DNA from: Byssochlamys sp. IMV 00236
Taxonomy: Eukaryota > Ascomycota > Eurotiomycetes > Eurotiales > Thermoascaceae
Length of the DNA stretch: 64,000 nucleotides
Direction of reading: 5' to 3'
NCBI GenBank assembly: GCA_001931875.2
Contig: MSJH02000815.1
Coordinates: forward strand, 1 to 64,000
Part shown: piece by piece, positions 33,475 through 45,219 of the stretch
Numbering within the stretch: the first letter of the stretch is position 1
Layout of the letters: the number at the start of each line of letters is the position of its first letter
Program-made: the position numbers and the translations under genes
Notes under the pieces: generated by a model
Databases searched by the model: none
What the model saw: the letters and a program-made list of their open reading frames with translations, nothing else
Told to the model about the DNA's origin: nothing

Positions 33475-35691
33475 ATGTCTACCACTGGAGGAACGTTTCG
33501 GGGTACGCCCAATAGAACCATCGGTAGAGGCAGGATGCCGGACTTCGATCAAAGCCCAGGGGGATCTCACATCCCCCGGCCCAAAGTAGAGGGCCAGTCG
33601 TCGCACTCGCATGCGCCCAGTGACGTTGGAGGATCGACAATTAGTGCTGCGAGCAGACAGAGGCAGAACCAGTCGAAGCGTGATGAGGTATAATAATCAA
33701 TCCCACATCGTCTCCGATGGCCCGACCGAGATATCCATATCTCGCTTGTCCGCTATCATCAGCTAATCGTGAGGGTCACCATCAGGCTATCAGAAAGAAG
33801 ATGGAAGCCGATTTGAACAAGAAGAGGCACCAACCGGCGAAAGCACGACACACCCGCAAGGCTCCTCCGGGTACCGTCCTGGCCCTGAAGCCCAGCCAGG
33901 CTCTACAGATTAAGCCCAGCACCACCGTCGCGGAAGCCGCTCAGTTGATGGCCGCGAAGAGAGAGGACTGCGTTCTGGTGACGGACGACGATGATCGGAT
34001 TGCGGGTATTTTCACCGCCAAAGATCTGGCTTTCCGCGTGGTTGGAGCCGGTCTCAGGGCTCGCGACGTGACGATTTCGGAGATTATGACCAGAAACCCT
34101 CTCTGTGCGAGAACTGATACCAGTGCTACGGATGCGCTGGATCTCATGGTCCGTAAGGGCTTCCGTCATCTACCGGTTATGGACGAAAACCAGGACATCT
34201 CGGGTATCTTGGATATCACCAAGTGCTTCTACGATGCTATGGAGAAGCTGGAGCGTGCTTACAGCTCCTCCCGGAAGCTGTATGATGCTCTGGAGGGTGT
34301 CCAGTCCGAACTCGGCTCCAGCCAGCCTCAGCAGATCATTCAGTATGTGGAGGCTCTCCGACAGAAAATGTCTGGACCGACTTTGGAATCGGTTTTGGAT
34401 GGTCTTCCCCCCACGACTGTCTCTGTGCGGACTTCCGTCAAGGACGCTGCTGCCCTGATGAAGGAGCACCATACCACGGCACTTCTGGTTCAGGACCAGG
34501 GCTCCATCACTGGTATTTTCACCAGCAAAGATGTCGTTCTGCGTGTCATTGCTCCCGGTCTTGACCCGTCAACCTGCAGTGTCGTGCGCGTCATGACGCC
34601 TCACCCTGACTTTGCCCCAACCGATATGAGCATTCAGGCAGCTCTTCGTAAGATGCACGGTCAGTATAGGTAGATCACTCTAGGTCTGGGATAAGATGCT
34701 GATTTTGAGCAGATGGCCACTACCTCAACCTGCCGGTCATGAACGAGGCCGGTGAGATTGTTGGCATGGTTGACGTGCTGAAGTTGACCTATGCAACTCT
34801 CGAGCAGGTTTGTGCTTCCGGTGTAATCTATGCTAGCTGTGGTGACTGATCTTATTCTCTTAGATCAACACCATCTCTACGAACGATGATGAAGGTCCAG
34901 CCTGGAACAAGTTCTGGCTGTCTATGGACCATGAGTCTGATTCTATGGTGTCTGGAGGCAACAGCCACCGTCCTCACACACCTCACCGGTCTGTAATTAG
35001 CCCTGACCCCTCAAGGCCTGGTTATGACAGGGAGAACAGCGTTCTTCCGAACGACTCTGCTTCGCATCACGGTGATGAACACTCTGAACTGCTGGTTGAT
35101 CACCAACTTCACGAAGAACATGCGTTCCCATTCAAGTTCAAGGCGCCCAGTGGACGTGTCCACCGGGTGAACATCCTGCCTTCTGCGGGCCTGGCCGAGC
35201 TGGTTGCTCATGTGACTACCAAGCTGGGTTCTGAGGTCGAGGCCATTGGAGGACCGCCTAGTTGTGAGGAAGGTAAGCTCAGCAACACCGGGTATGCACT
35301 CAGCTACCTTGATAACGAGGGCGACACGGTCTCCATCACAACGGACCAGGATCTCGCGGATGCCGTCCTGCTTGCCCGGCAATCTGGCCGCGACAAGGTC
35401 GATCTCTTCGTGCACGATCCCACGCAGCCCCCCATCCCCGCCACGGTCGAACCTCACCCGCTGCCCGTGAAGCTGCCCAGCCCGCTCGAGGAGAAGAGCG
35501 CTGTGGACGATGAGCAAGTGACGGAGGAACCCGTCAGGGCGACTAAAGAGCCCGTTCCCGCCTTCAACCGCCAGACACCCGAAGAGCAGCTCGTCGCTGG
35601 TGTGCCGAACGAGCTTCTCCTGCCGGGTGCTATTGTGACTTTAGCGGCCGTCATTCTGGGTGTCTTCATTCTGAGCCGTCCCAGCAGGTAA
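33475..35691 (+). CDS. CBS-domain and PB1-domain protein, tail-anchored, 669 aa
   Basis: Four exons: 33475-33687, 33786-34659, 34713-34807 and 34864-35691. Four CBS motifs in two Bateman pairs occupy residues about 105-230 (VLVTDDDDRIAGIFTAKDLAFRV, shown by its core GIFTAKDLAFRV, then RHLPVMDENQDISGILD) and 280-390 (GIFTSKDVVLRVIAPGL, then LNLPVMNEAGEIVGMVDVLK). A PB1 domain follows at about 484-575 (FPFKFKAPSGRVHRVNI, then YLDNEGDTVSITTDQDL). A single hydrophobic helix lies almost at the C-terminus (AIVTLAAVILGVFIL) before SRPSR. CBS pairs bind adenosine nucleotides, PB1 mediates hetero- or oligomerisation, and the end suggests a tail-anchored ER or mitochondrial outer membrane protein. The layout matches a conserved fungal family (S. 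pombe Mug70-like); the role is not established. Confidence 0.88.
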
Positions 35692-36481
35692 TAGACGATC
35701 GCGCTCTTCAGCTTCTGCAGTAGTGTGCCAACCATCTCGTGGTGGTCTCTCGAACAACCCATTGTATCTTCGTCTTTGCCTGTTGTGGGCAGTGTTTATT
35801 TGTATTCGTTGTGTTTTGTTATTGCGTACTAATACCTCTTTCGTTTTTATTAACTAACTACCTACTTACTGTATTGGATGACCCCCTCCTCTTCGTCTTC
35901 CTGCTCGTCCTCTGTCCCGAGAACTGTTTGCGCATTGATATCTTGTAGCTAGCTAGGGTGTACCACATAGTAGGACTTTTGACATTAAGACTGTGTCCTA
36001 TGACTGAACCATATCTCCGGTTATGATCATGATTGTAGTTCTCTATAATACTAAATTATATTGATGAAGGCGGTGGAGCTTCCCGTCGCACGTTGGGCCT
36101 GATCGGGTTTAGCGGTCCGGTTGGCGTCGTGTGTTCCCGAGCGAAAGAAAGATGCTTGACTCTGGGAATTTTTGGTTTTGGCTTCACATCCCACTTTCCA
36201 CGGTCTCGCGGTCAGTCTGCGATTCAAACAGCCTCTCTCCGCGAGTCCAGGCCAAGCTGCTGTTACGGCGGTGGTGCGGAGTCTGCGTCTGAGCTGCGTC
36301 TTTCACTGAAATCGACCCTAACTCTGTTTGGCGTCTCCCTAAGAGATATTCAATCGGCCAGTGTCCACCCCACCGAAAACAAAACCCCCGCTCGGGTGTC
36401 AAAGGCGACTCGCGTCTTCCGGTCTCTTGAACGCGAGCCTTTTCGCATTATATAGGATCTCCTTGAGTCAGAGCAGTCAAA
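35692..36481. other. Intergenic region between the CBS-PB1 gene and the importin gene
   Basis: 790 bp with the 3' flank of the CBS-PB1 gene and the promoter of the importin gene. TAACTAACTACCTACTTACT lies near 35850. I see no gene. Confidence 0.55.
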
Positions 36482-39400
36482 ATGTCGCTGCTTCCTCCCG
36501 AGGTCCACACAGCGCTGTCCCAGCTGCTGCGCGCACTGACGACCCCCGACAATACCGTGCGATCCCAGGCGGAAGAGCAGCTGAACGGCGAATGGATTCA
36601 AAACCGCCCGGATGTTCTCCTGATGGGTCTGGCTGAACAGATCGAAGGAGCAGGGGATCAAGTGGTAAGTGGACGAAAACACCTCTCTGTCGTCCGTGAT
36701 CTACCGTTGCCTAATAATCGAGTGCGGAACTGTTAGACGCGTTCCTTTGCGGCCGTGCTGTTTAGAAGAATATCGACAAAGACGAGCAAAGATCCCAGAA
36801 CCAATGAATCCAAGGAGCTCTTTTCCACCCTTACAGATGAGCAGCGAATCGCTATCAGAACGAAGCTAGTAGCCTGCTTGAGCCGCGAGTCTGTGTCGGA
36901 CGTGCGAAACAAGATCGGTGATGCTATCGCTGAGGTTGCCAGGCAGTATACTGATAACGGTATGTTCGGGACAGAAGGATACATATCTTAGTGCTGCTTT
37001 TATCTGACGACTACTTCTTCAGGCGAGCAATGGCCCGAACTGCTGGGTGTATTGTTCCAGGCCAGCCAATCTCCCGAGGCAGGTGTGCGGGAAGCAGCCT
37101 TCCGAATTTTTGCTACGACCCCGGGCATTATCGAGAAGCAGCATGAGGAGACCGTTGTTGGTGTTTTCGCCAAGGGTTTGAGAGATGACAACATCGCCGT
37201 ATGTTGCTTAAAAATCTGAAACTTTTTTTTACGACAACCCCTGCTGACCCCGTTGCAGGTTCGCATCGCGGCCGTGGAGGCTTTTGCTGCTTTCTTCCGT
37301 TCCATATCCAAGAAGTCTCACTCGAAGTTCTTCTCGCTGATTCCCGATATCTTGAACATCCTCCCTCCCTTGAAGGAGTCCGACGAGAGCGAGGAGCTTT
37401 CTCGTGCGTTTGTCTCTCTGATTGAACTGGCTGAGATTGCACCAAAGATGTTCAAGCCTCTCTTCAACAACCTCGTCAAGTTCAGTATCAGCGTCATTGG
37501 CGATAAAGAGCTCAGTGACCAGGTCAGACAAAACGCTCTGGAGTTAATGGTGACGTTTGCGGAATACGCCCCCAACACCTGCAAGAAGGACCCCATTTTC
37601 GCCCAGGAGATGGTTACTCAGTGTCTGAGCCTCATGACCGACCTTGGAATTGATGACGAGGATGCTGAGGAGTGGAACGCTTCTGAAGACGTGAGTCCCA
37701 ACTATCCCAGTATCTGTACACGCGATCAACAGTATTAACTCCAGCTCCAGCTTGATCTTGAGGAAAGTGACTTGAACCACGTTGCCGGAGAGCAGGCCAT
37801 GGATCGTTTGGCCAACAAGCTTGGTGGTCAGGTTATCCTTCCTGCAACTTTCGCCTGGGTTCCCCGGATGATGTCGTCCTCTGCCTGGCGCGATAGACAT
37901 GCGGCCCTTATGGCCATCTCGGCTATCTCTGAGGGTTGCCGGGACCTCATGATTGGCGAGCTCGACCAAGTGTTGGCCCTCGTAGTCCCAGCCCTGCAAG
38001 ATCCCCATCCTCGTGTGAGATATGCGGGATGTAACGCCCTGGGTCAGATGAGCACTGACTTTGCCGGCACAATGCAAGAGAAATACCACGCGGTCGTCCT
38101 CAACAACATCATTCCTGTTCTCAACTCGGCCGAACCGAGGGTGCAGGCTCATGCTGCTGCTGCCCTAGTCAACTTCTGTGAAGAGGCGGAGAGGGGCATC
38201 CTTGAGCCCTACCTGGCAGAGCTTCTCAGACACCTCCTTCAGCTTCTTCGCAGTCCTAAGCGATTCGTCCAGGAACAGGCTCTCTCGACCATTGCCACCA
38301 TCGCCGACTCTGCGGAGACGGCATTCTCCCAGTACTATGACACTTTGATGCCATTGCTGTTCAACGTCCTGAAGGAGGAACAGTCGAAGGAGTACCGCTT
38401 GCTGCGTGCAAAGGCCATGGAGTGCGCTACCCTCATTGCTTTGGCCGTTGGAAAGGAGAAGATGGGACAGGATGCTCTCAACCTTGTGCAGCTCCTTGGT
38501 AACATCCAGCAGAACATCACGGAGCCTGACGACCCCCAGTCACAGTACCTTCTCCACTGCTGGGGCCGCATGTGCCGTGTCCTGGGCCAGGACTTCATTC
38601 CATACTTGCCACACGTTATGCCGCCTCTTCTGACGGTTGCTGCGGCCAAGGCTGATATTCAGCTCCTTGATGATGAAGATCAGATCGATCAGGTCGAGCA
38701 GGATGAAGGATGGGAGCTGGTCCCCCTCAAGGGCAAGGTTATTGGAATCAAGACCAGTGCTCTTGAGGATAAAAACACTGCCATCGAGCTTATCACCATC
38801 TATGCCCAGATCCTTGAGGCTGCCTTCGAGCCTTATGTCCTTGAGACCATGGAGAAGATCGCTATCCCCGGTCTGGCTTTCTTCTTCCATGATCCGGTCC
38901 GTGTCTCATCGGCCAAGCTTATCCCTCAGCTTCTTAACTCATACAAGAAGGCCCACGGTGTTCAGTCACCCGGTTTCGCACAGATGTGGAACAAGGTCGC
39001 CGAGAAGATCATTGAAGTGCTGAGCGCTGAGCCTACCATTGACACTCTGGCAGAAATGTACCAGTGCTTCTACGAGTCCGTGGAGGTCGCAGGAAAGAAC
39101 AGTCTCACCCCTGACCACATGCAGGCCTTCATCCAGTCGTCCAAGTCCACACTCGAAGACTACCAGCAGCGTGTTAAGCTACGTCTCGATGAGAAGGCTG
39201 ACCAAGAGGATGGCGAGGAGGAGAATCTTGACTACGAATACGCCGTCGAGGACGACCAGAACCTCCTTAGTGACATGAACAAGGCTTTCCACACTATCTT
39301 CAAGAACCAGGGTCCTTCGTTCCTGCCAGCCTGGCAACAACTACTTCCATTTTACGATGCGTTCATCACCAGTCAGGACCCGACTCAGCGCCAGTGGGCC

Positions 39401-40078
39401 ATCTGTATCATGGATGATGTGCTTGAGTTCTGTGGCGAGCAGTCATGGAACTATAAGGACCACATTCTGCAGCCTCTTGCGAACGGTCTACGGGACGAGA
39501 ACGCTGCCAACAGACAGGCTGCGGCTTACGGTGTCGGTATTGCTGCGCAGAAGGGTGGTCTTCCGTGGAGCGATTTCGTGGCAGCCTGCATCCCTACCCT
39601 TATCCAGGTGTGCCAGCATCCTCACTCCAGGACGGAGGAGCACGTGTTTGCTACGGAGAATGCTTCAGCCAGTATTGCCAAGATCCTCCACTACAACGCC
39701 TCCAAGGTCCAGAACCCGCAAGAGGTTGTTGCTACCTGGATCAACACTCTGCCCATCACATTTGACGAGGAGGCTGCGCCATATGCGTACTCGTTCCTAG
39801 CTCAGCTCATTGATCAGTAAGTCGTCTCTCCCATGCATTTCATCATGTTGTTTACTAACATCCCTATCAGACAAAGCCCTGCTGTTCTCTCGAATGCCGA
39901 CAAGGTCTTCGGTTATATAGTGCAAGCGCTGGACGCGGAGACTCTCCAGGGCGCCACTGCTGCCCGCGTTGCCGCCTCGGCCAAGCAGCTCGTGGCCGCT
40001 ACTGGCCTTAACGCAGAGCAGATCCTCGCTAGTGTAAACCCAGATAACCAGGTGGCGGTGCGGAGCTATTTCCAATAG
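36482..40078 (+). CDS. Importin beta-3 / karyopherin Kap121 (Pse1), 1095 aa
   Basis: Six exons: 36482-36664, 36737-36959, 37023-37198, 37259-37690, 37751-39816 (alternative start 37745) and 39871-40078. This is a HEAT-repeat nuclear import receptor that carries ribosomal proteins and transcription factors through the pore and is released by Ran-GTP. The N-terminal repeats (NTVRSQAEEQLNGEWI, then SFAAVLFRRIS) and the middle repeats (RDRHAALMAISAISEGC, VRYAGCNALGQMSTDF, VQAHAAAALVNFCEEAE) are typical. An acidic loop (DDEDQIDQVEQDEGWELVPLK) precedes the C-terminal half. The length matches yeast Pse1 (about 1090). Intron 4 ends in two consecutive possible acceptors, CAGCTCCAG, which would add or omit LQ. 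Confidence 0.96.
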
Positions 40079-41129
40079 AAATAAGGAGAAGAGGACGAAG
40101 AAAAGAAACGTGTTTCGGCGTGTGATGTATTTGACATGACCTTTTGTTCTATCTCCCCATGTGTGCGAGTCTGGCGAGGTGCTCTCTTTTTATTCCAAGG
40201 CCCCTTTTTGACCTGGAACACTTTGTTGATCGATGGTATAAATCTTCGCGCTAGTTTGGCCTATTTTTTACATTTTATCTACCTATGACCCTTTGATATC
40301 TCTGCCAATGTCAGATTCATTAAATCATGTGCCCATTCCTGACCCTATGACCTGACGTTACCTGGACCTGGATCTGGACCCTGAATCTGATCTGGACTGG
40401 ACTGAACTCAACTGGCCCTGAGCCCCCGCCTATGATCCCCATGACGCATCTGTGATAGCTTTCTCCTACTATCTCTTACTAGGTTCTATATCTCAAAAAA
40501 GAAAAAAAAAGTTCGATCTAAATGAAGCTCCGGCTCTAAGAGTACGTTGGCGTATGGTTTTTGTTTCCTCCCATTCCGATCATGGTTGGGTTAGATGGGT
40601 AAGTAGATAACTAGAGGGAAGATTGAATAAAGAAACCATACTATCGGGAGTAAGTCGACTTTCAATCCTGAATTTCACCCTGGAAGGGTTTTTATATATG
40701 TTGCTGGTCGCGTTCCGTCGTATTGATATATATAGTCTCAAGACCGATGCATCCATAGTCGAAAGGTATGCGAAGTGAAGAGTATGTGGAATTAACTTAA
40801 TTCTATTCATTTGCATATTATTATATCATACATATATATACATATGTCACTGTGCCCTGTTCGTTCCATATCCTGGTATATACAGTCCATCCAATACTAT
40901 ACAAGACATCTAGTAAATGGAAACCAAATCAAAAGGATATAAATGACTTTAAACTTTTCCCCGCTTGCTCCTTTTCGCCTTTCCGTTTGGTCGTTATTTA
41001 ATGATATAGCAGAGGATCGTGGGGAGAATATACTGTACAAGAGGGGGTAGGAGGAGGGTGGATTGAGGATTTCGAGAGACATGGTATTTAGCAATGTCCC
41101 TTTAGGTTGAGTGAAGAAGAGGAAGATTG
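40079..41129. other. Intergenic region between convergent importin and rhodopsin-fold genes
   Basis: 1.05 kb of 3' flanks. Near 40360-40420 there is a degenerate CTGGA(C/T)-rich stretch (CCTGGACCTGGATCTGGACC). The AT-rich part 40690-40850 has repeated TATATA. No gene is seen. Confidence 0.6.
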
Positions 41130-43745
41130 TCAAGTCGTGTCATCATGGCGGGCGTTTTGGATCCCGCCATTGTCTGAGAGCTGGAGGGTGTCGACAACGT
41201 CCGGATCGTGTGTCGCCTGTTGCGTCGTAGACGGAGCAGTAGCGCTGAAATGGGGACTGGTTTCATTGTTCGCATCTGCTATGTTATTATTGTCGTTGAG
41301 TGTGTCCAGGGTCCCACCAACATCGGACAGCTCCAACTGGTCAGCAACTGCGGGATCATATGTTTCTTGTTCCAATGTATCCTTGACCTTAGGACGAGGG
41401 CTGGTTCTTCCGGTGGAATTGGAGCTCGTGATCGTGCCGGTATTCTCGCTGCTGCCATTCAAAATCCCGCCAACGTCAGACAGTTGTAATTGGTCCGCTG
41501 TGGCTACATCATATGTTGACTGATTCGAATTGGCTGCATCGTTTTTACTGCCATTGCCCTCCCTGAGGATATCTTTGAGGTCACGTAGTTCTGAGCCTTC
41601 TGCCGGTATCTCGTCGACTGTTGAGAGAGGTGAACGTAGGTCACTGTCATGAGAGGACTCTGTCTCGCCTGATTCTCCATTTTTCTGGTAACTACTGCCA
41701 CCTAAAATGCCTCCAACATCGTTCAATTCGAGCCCAGCAACCTCATCTTCTTCAAAGGTAGGGCCGGGCTCTCCGTCAACGTGGGCGCTATCTGGATCTT
41801 TATCGCTGTCCTCATACTGAATGGTATACTCCCTTGTGCGCCAGATGCAAACAGGCCCAACGGACGGGATATGTGTGAGAGGCGGTCCTGTATACTCGTT
41901 CTCGTGGTAATCGTTATTGATACTGGCCCTTTCCGATATACCACCACTTTCGGGACGTGGGGTGCAAACCATCGAGGCAGGGACAGACGGTGGAAGAGGG
42001 CCACCGGCAGAGATCGTGGTTTTGCCTGCATTCTGGTTCTGAAGGGTCGGTATAACAGAGTTCCGATCAAAAACGCTTCTGTTAGAGGAGCGAGTGCGGG
42101 AGTGGGATAGAGCAGAACCAAATCGAAAACTGCGGGGACTCGTACGGGGTCCATGTGAGGACATGCTGTGGCTCTTCCAGTGTTTCCTTTTCTTCAGCGG
42201 CGACCGCCTTGATAGTTGTGCAAGGCTAATGCTATTGCTTCTGCCGCGGTTTTGTGTATTCCGTCTGGTTGGGCTGCGTAACCAACCCGTGAAAGGTCTC
42301 GCTGAGTGTTCCTGGTTGCTACCCACCGACGAGGGAGAGGTCAACGCAGACTCGTTATTGCGTGAGGTACGGCTGCCCAGATGGATGCTGGAGTAAGTTC
42401 CCGATAGATGGGTCGCATGCGGATCCCAGGCAAACTTGAGTCTAGCAAGAGTTGAGCGTCTGCGTCTCCTCTCGGGAGCTTCAAATCTTGCTCGAGCGCT
42501 CTCTTCATCATAGTAACTCGCAAAATCAGAACCTCTCTCGGATGTACCTCTACTGCTGGAATACTTCCGCTGTAGTAAGATGACTAGAGGCCGGACTTTA
42601 GGGATAGACGCCGCGATCATGACCACATTGTTCTCTAGCCTGGAAGAAGAAGGGTATTAGGAAGGCCATCCGATGGCAAGGGAAGAGAAACTTGTCAACT
42701 CACGTGTACCATATTACGAAAGGAACAGTATCATCTACAGATGAATCGACAGTTAGACACCGAACAAAAACAAAACAATAAACACCAATTGGAGGCCTAG
42801 CACGTACATGTGAAATCCACGGTGCTTTCTAATCTTTTAAGCTCGACGGTCTTGACAATCGAGGCAACCATTGCACTAAGCGGATTAATTAATAATTAAT
42901 TCAAGATGTCAGAGTCAGACGGAATCATTCAACTCACATCAAACTTAATCCCATTAGCACAGCCAGGACAACCTTGGTCCACTTGCGAACGTTGAGATGC
43001 AGCACGACAGTCATGCCGATCACTGTGAGGACCAAATCTGACAATGTGTTTATCGCTGTACAACAATTAGCCTATCCATTCTTCCTGTAGCGTCGTTGAT
43101 TGAGCCACGACGTACCCCCTTGAGCGAACCCGATGTCTGGTTGCACATTTACTGAGACGCAATAGCCGGGCACAGATGGGTCCCACACCCTTGAAGTGGG
43201 ATGGCACTGGGCAAAAAGGATGATGAAAGCCAGGAAGTTCAGAACGACCTGCAGTGAAATGAGGATCCAGAGCATGATGCGGCGAACAGTCGTCAACAGC
43301 CACAGCACTGACAGCAGGAACAGCGCATATGAGATGCGGCCCAATGTGGGCGAGATGATTCCCCATGCAGCACCAATGTACTCATATCTGACCACCTGAA
43401 CTCTATCCTGAAAACTCAGATAATTGGAATGCTGCCCCAGACCCCTGTGGACAGAATATGTGAGTAGTCCATTGCCTATTACTTGAGAGATCTCCACAGA
43501 CCGTTAGTTATGGCCTTTCCCAAGGGGAACGTGTGAATCTGATCCAGGACACTTACCCAGGCTAGTATCATGAAATAGTCATCCGTCGCAGTCTTACGTT
43601 GGATTCTGATCTGGGCATAGAAACGCAGCATTAAGACAACGGTCGTCACACTGAGATACGTCCAGATGGTCACCAGGACCGCGGTTCCAAGATCAGATGG
43701 CTTGTCCTGACCATGAGGGACTGGCGACCGGACTGTGTATGTCAT
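41130..43745 (-). CDS. Fungal rhodopsin-fold integral membrane protein with long cytosolic tail, 763 aa
   Basis: Six exons: 43745-43557, 43491-43116, 43055-42938, 42875-42808, 42734-42704 and 42639-41130. The first 280 residues contain seven hydrophobic segments and the signature of the fungal-specific rhodopsin-domain family: LRFYAQIRIQRKTATDDYFMILAW, shown by its core RKTATDDYFMILAW, then AWGIISPTLGRISYALFLL, FAQCHPTSRVWDP and FVIWYT-LENNVVMIAASIPKVRPL. No Schiff-base Lys motif of true opsins is visible; the family resembles PTH11-type receptors. The 480-residue tail is Ser/Arg-rich, then acidic. It carries five copies of an LxLSDVGGIL-like motif (see the repeat entry). The role is unknown; sensing or signalling at the plasma membrane is only inferred. 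Confidence 0.87.
41157..41732 (-). repeat. Five-copy LxLSDVGGIL protein motif in the membrane protein tail
   Basis: The copies, in protein order, are LELNDVGGILGGS, LRDLKDILREGNGS (degenerate), LQLSDVGGILNGSS, LELSDVGGTLDTLN and LQLSDNGGIQNARH. They start at residues 564, 612, 645, 696 and 746. Copies 3-5 share the longer context T-(Y/H)-D-x-x-x-(A/V)-D before the core. Spacing is 33-51 residues of Ser/Asn-rich linker. Confidence 0.85.
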
Positions 43746-45219
43746 CTCCAGGGATCCTCAAAGGGTGTTTCTGGACGGACTCGACGAGCGACCAAGAAGG
43801 ACGCTCGTCTCATGCTGTCTATATAATGCTCGATCAGGCGAAGGTTTTCACAGGTACGACAGAGCGTGCCAAGATCGGGTACCAGGAAAATGTCAGGTCC
43901 CAGAAAACAAAAGAGACTCCAGAAAATGAGCTGGGAGCCCAACGTTTGAAGATTGAAGGAGTGCAGGGACGTCGCCACGGTCTACAGTGACAAACTGTAA
44001 GGGTGACAAGGGACGCCACTCCGGCAAGAGTCGAGATTGATGTCGCGAACGTAATATGTCAGATCCCACTGCCAAGACCTTCTTGAACCGCCTTTTCCCT
44101 CTCAATTGGGATTTATAATGACTAGCAGAAACCGGAGGATGGTCCGATGCGAGATGGAGGTTGGAATGCTGGAGACCACATCGAGAACAGCGGGTGGTGC
44201 GCCAATGGGGGGTACCACAGGACACCAGAAGAACGAATCGAGAAAATCAAGGGCGGATGATGCGTTCCATGGATACAGAGGAGATCGAGAAGCAGAGAAA
44301 TCCGCTGGATCTGATATAATCTGATAATACACGAGATTGCAGAAGTCAGAAAACGGCGAGACTTCAGTCATGATGTATGCTCTTGCGCCGCCAGCCAATC
44401 AGCAGCCGTCGGCGGCTGCCGAACAGGCCGTTTCAGGAAATCCCCCGTTTTTCGCATGCCGAGGTTGATATCAAGAACTGAAGAAGAAGAAGAATATTTC
44501 TACATTTCCACGGGAAAAGAAGATGGTCAGGAACCAGCGCTGTTGGAAACTATCGGTCTTTCCCGGTAAATGGTCTAGGTTACAAACAATGACTCTGTTG
44601 TTTCGGGGCTTTCCAAATGAATCCACCACGGTAACTAACCGGGATTTCTACTCTATGAACATCCGAGGCTGAGATGATACTCCAAAAGTATGCATCGAAT
44701 TGGTTCAATTTCTCGTTACTACTGTACATAATATAATTCTCTATATCACGGCAGAACAGGAGACATCACGCGACATAAGTTAGGTAGGTACTTGATCTCC
44801 TCTCATCCTAGTTAACTAGTTAACTACCTACTTAGTTACTTACCATAGAAATGATGTAATCGGGTTGTTTGAAATTGTCTGAAACCTACCTAACCTGGGC
44901 AAAACAATAACTAGTCACGTTATATGTTCTCATATAATTTCACTTGCATCTACGTGGAGTCCTTGATCTTCGAACTATGTATGAATGAATGTATAAAAAG
45001 GCATATTAATTCCATCGGACTTAAAGCCGACGGCCCGACCCCGCCGAACTTGCATGAGGGGGCAGTTAATATTTATTTCCAATAACCAGCAGTAACAAAC
45101 AGTTAGAAGAGGTTATATACGAAAAGAATTCTCATTCCAATTCAATTGTCTCTCCTATTTACCCCCAATCCCATCTCAACCAATTGAGAGAAAGAGTAAA
45201 GGAAAGCGTCGCTCTCACC
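43746..45219. other. 1.5 kb divergent region between the rhodopsin-fold and NmrA-like genes
   Basis: It holds both promoters. The left part up to about 44400 is moderately GC-rich. The right part is AT-rich, with GTTAACTAGTTAACTACC near 44810 and TATAAAAAGG at 44992, about 230 bp upstream of the NmrA-like ATG and TATA-like. No gene is seen. Confidence 0.5.
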
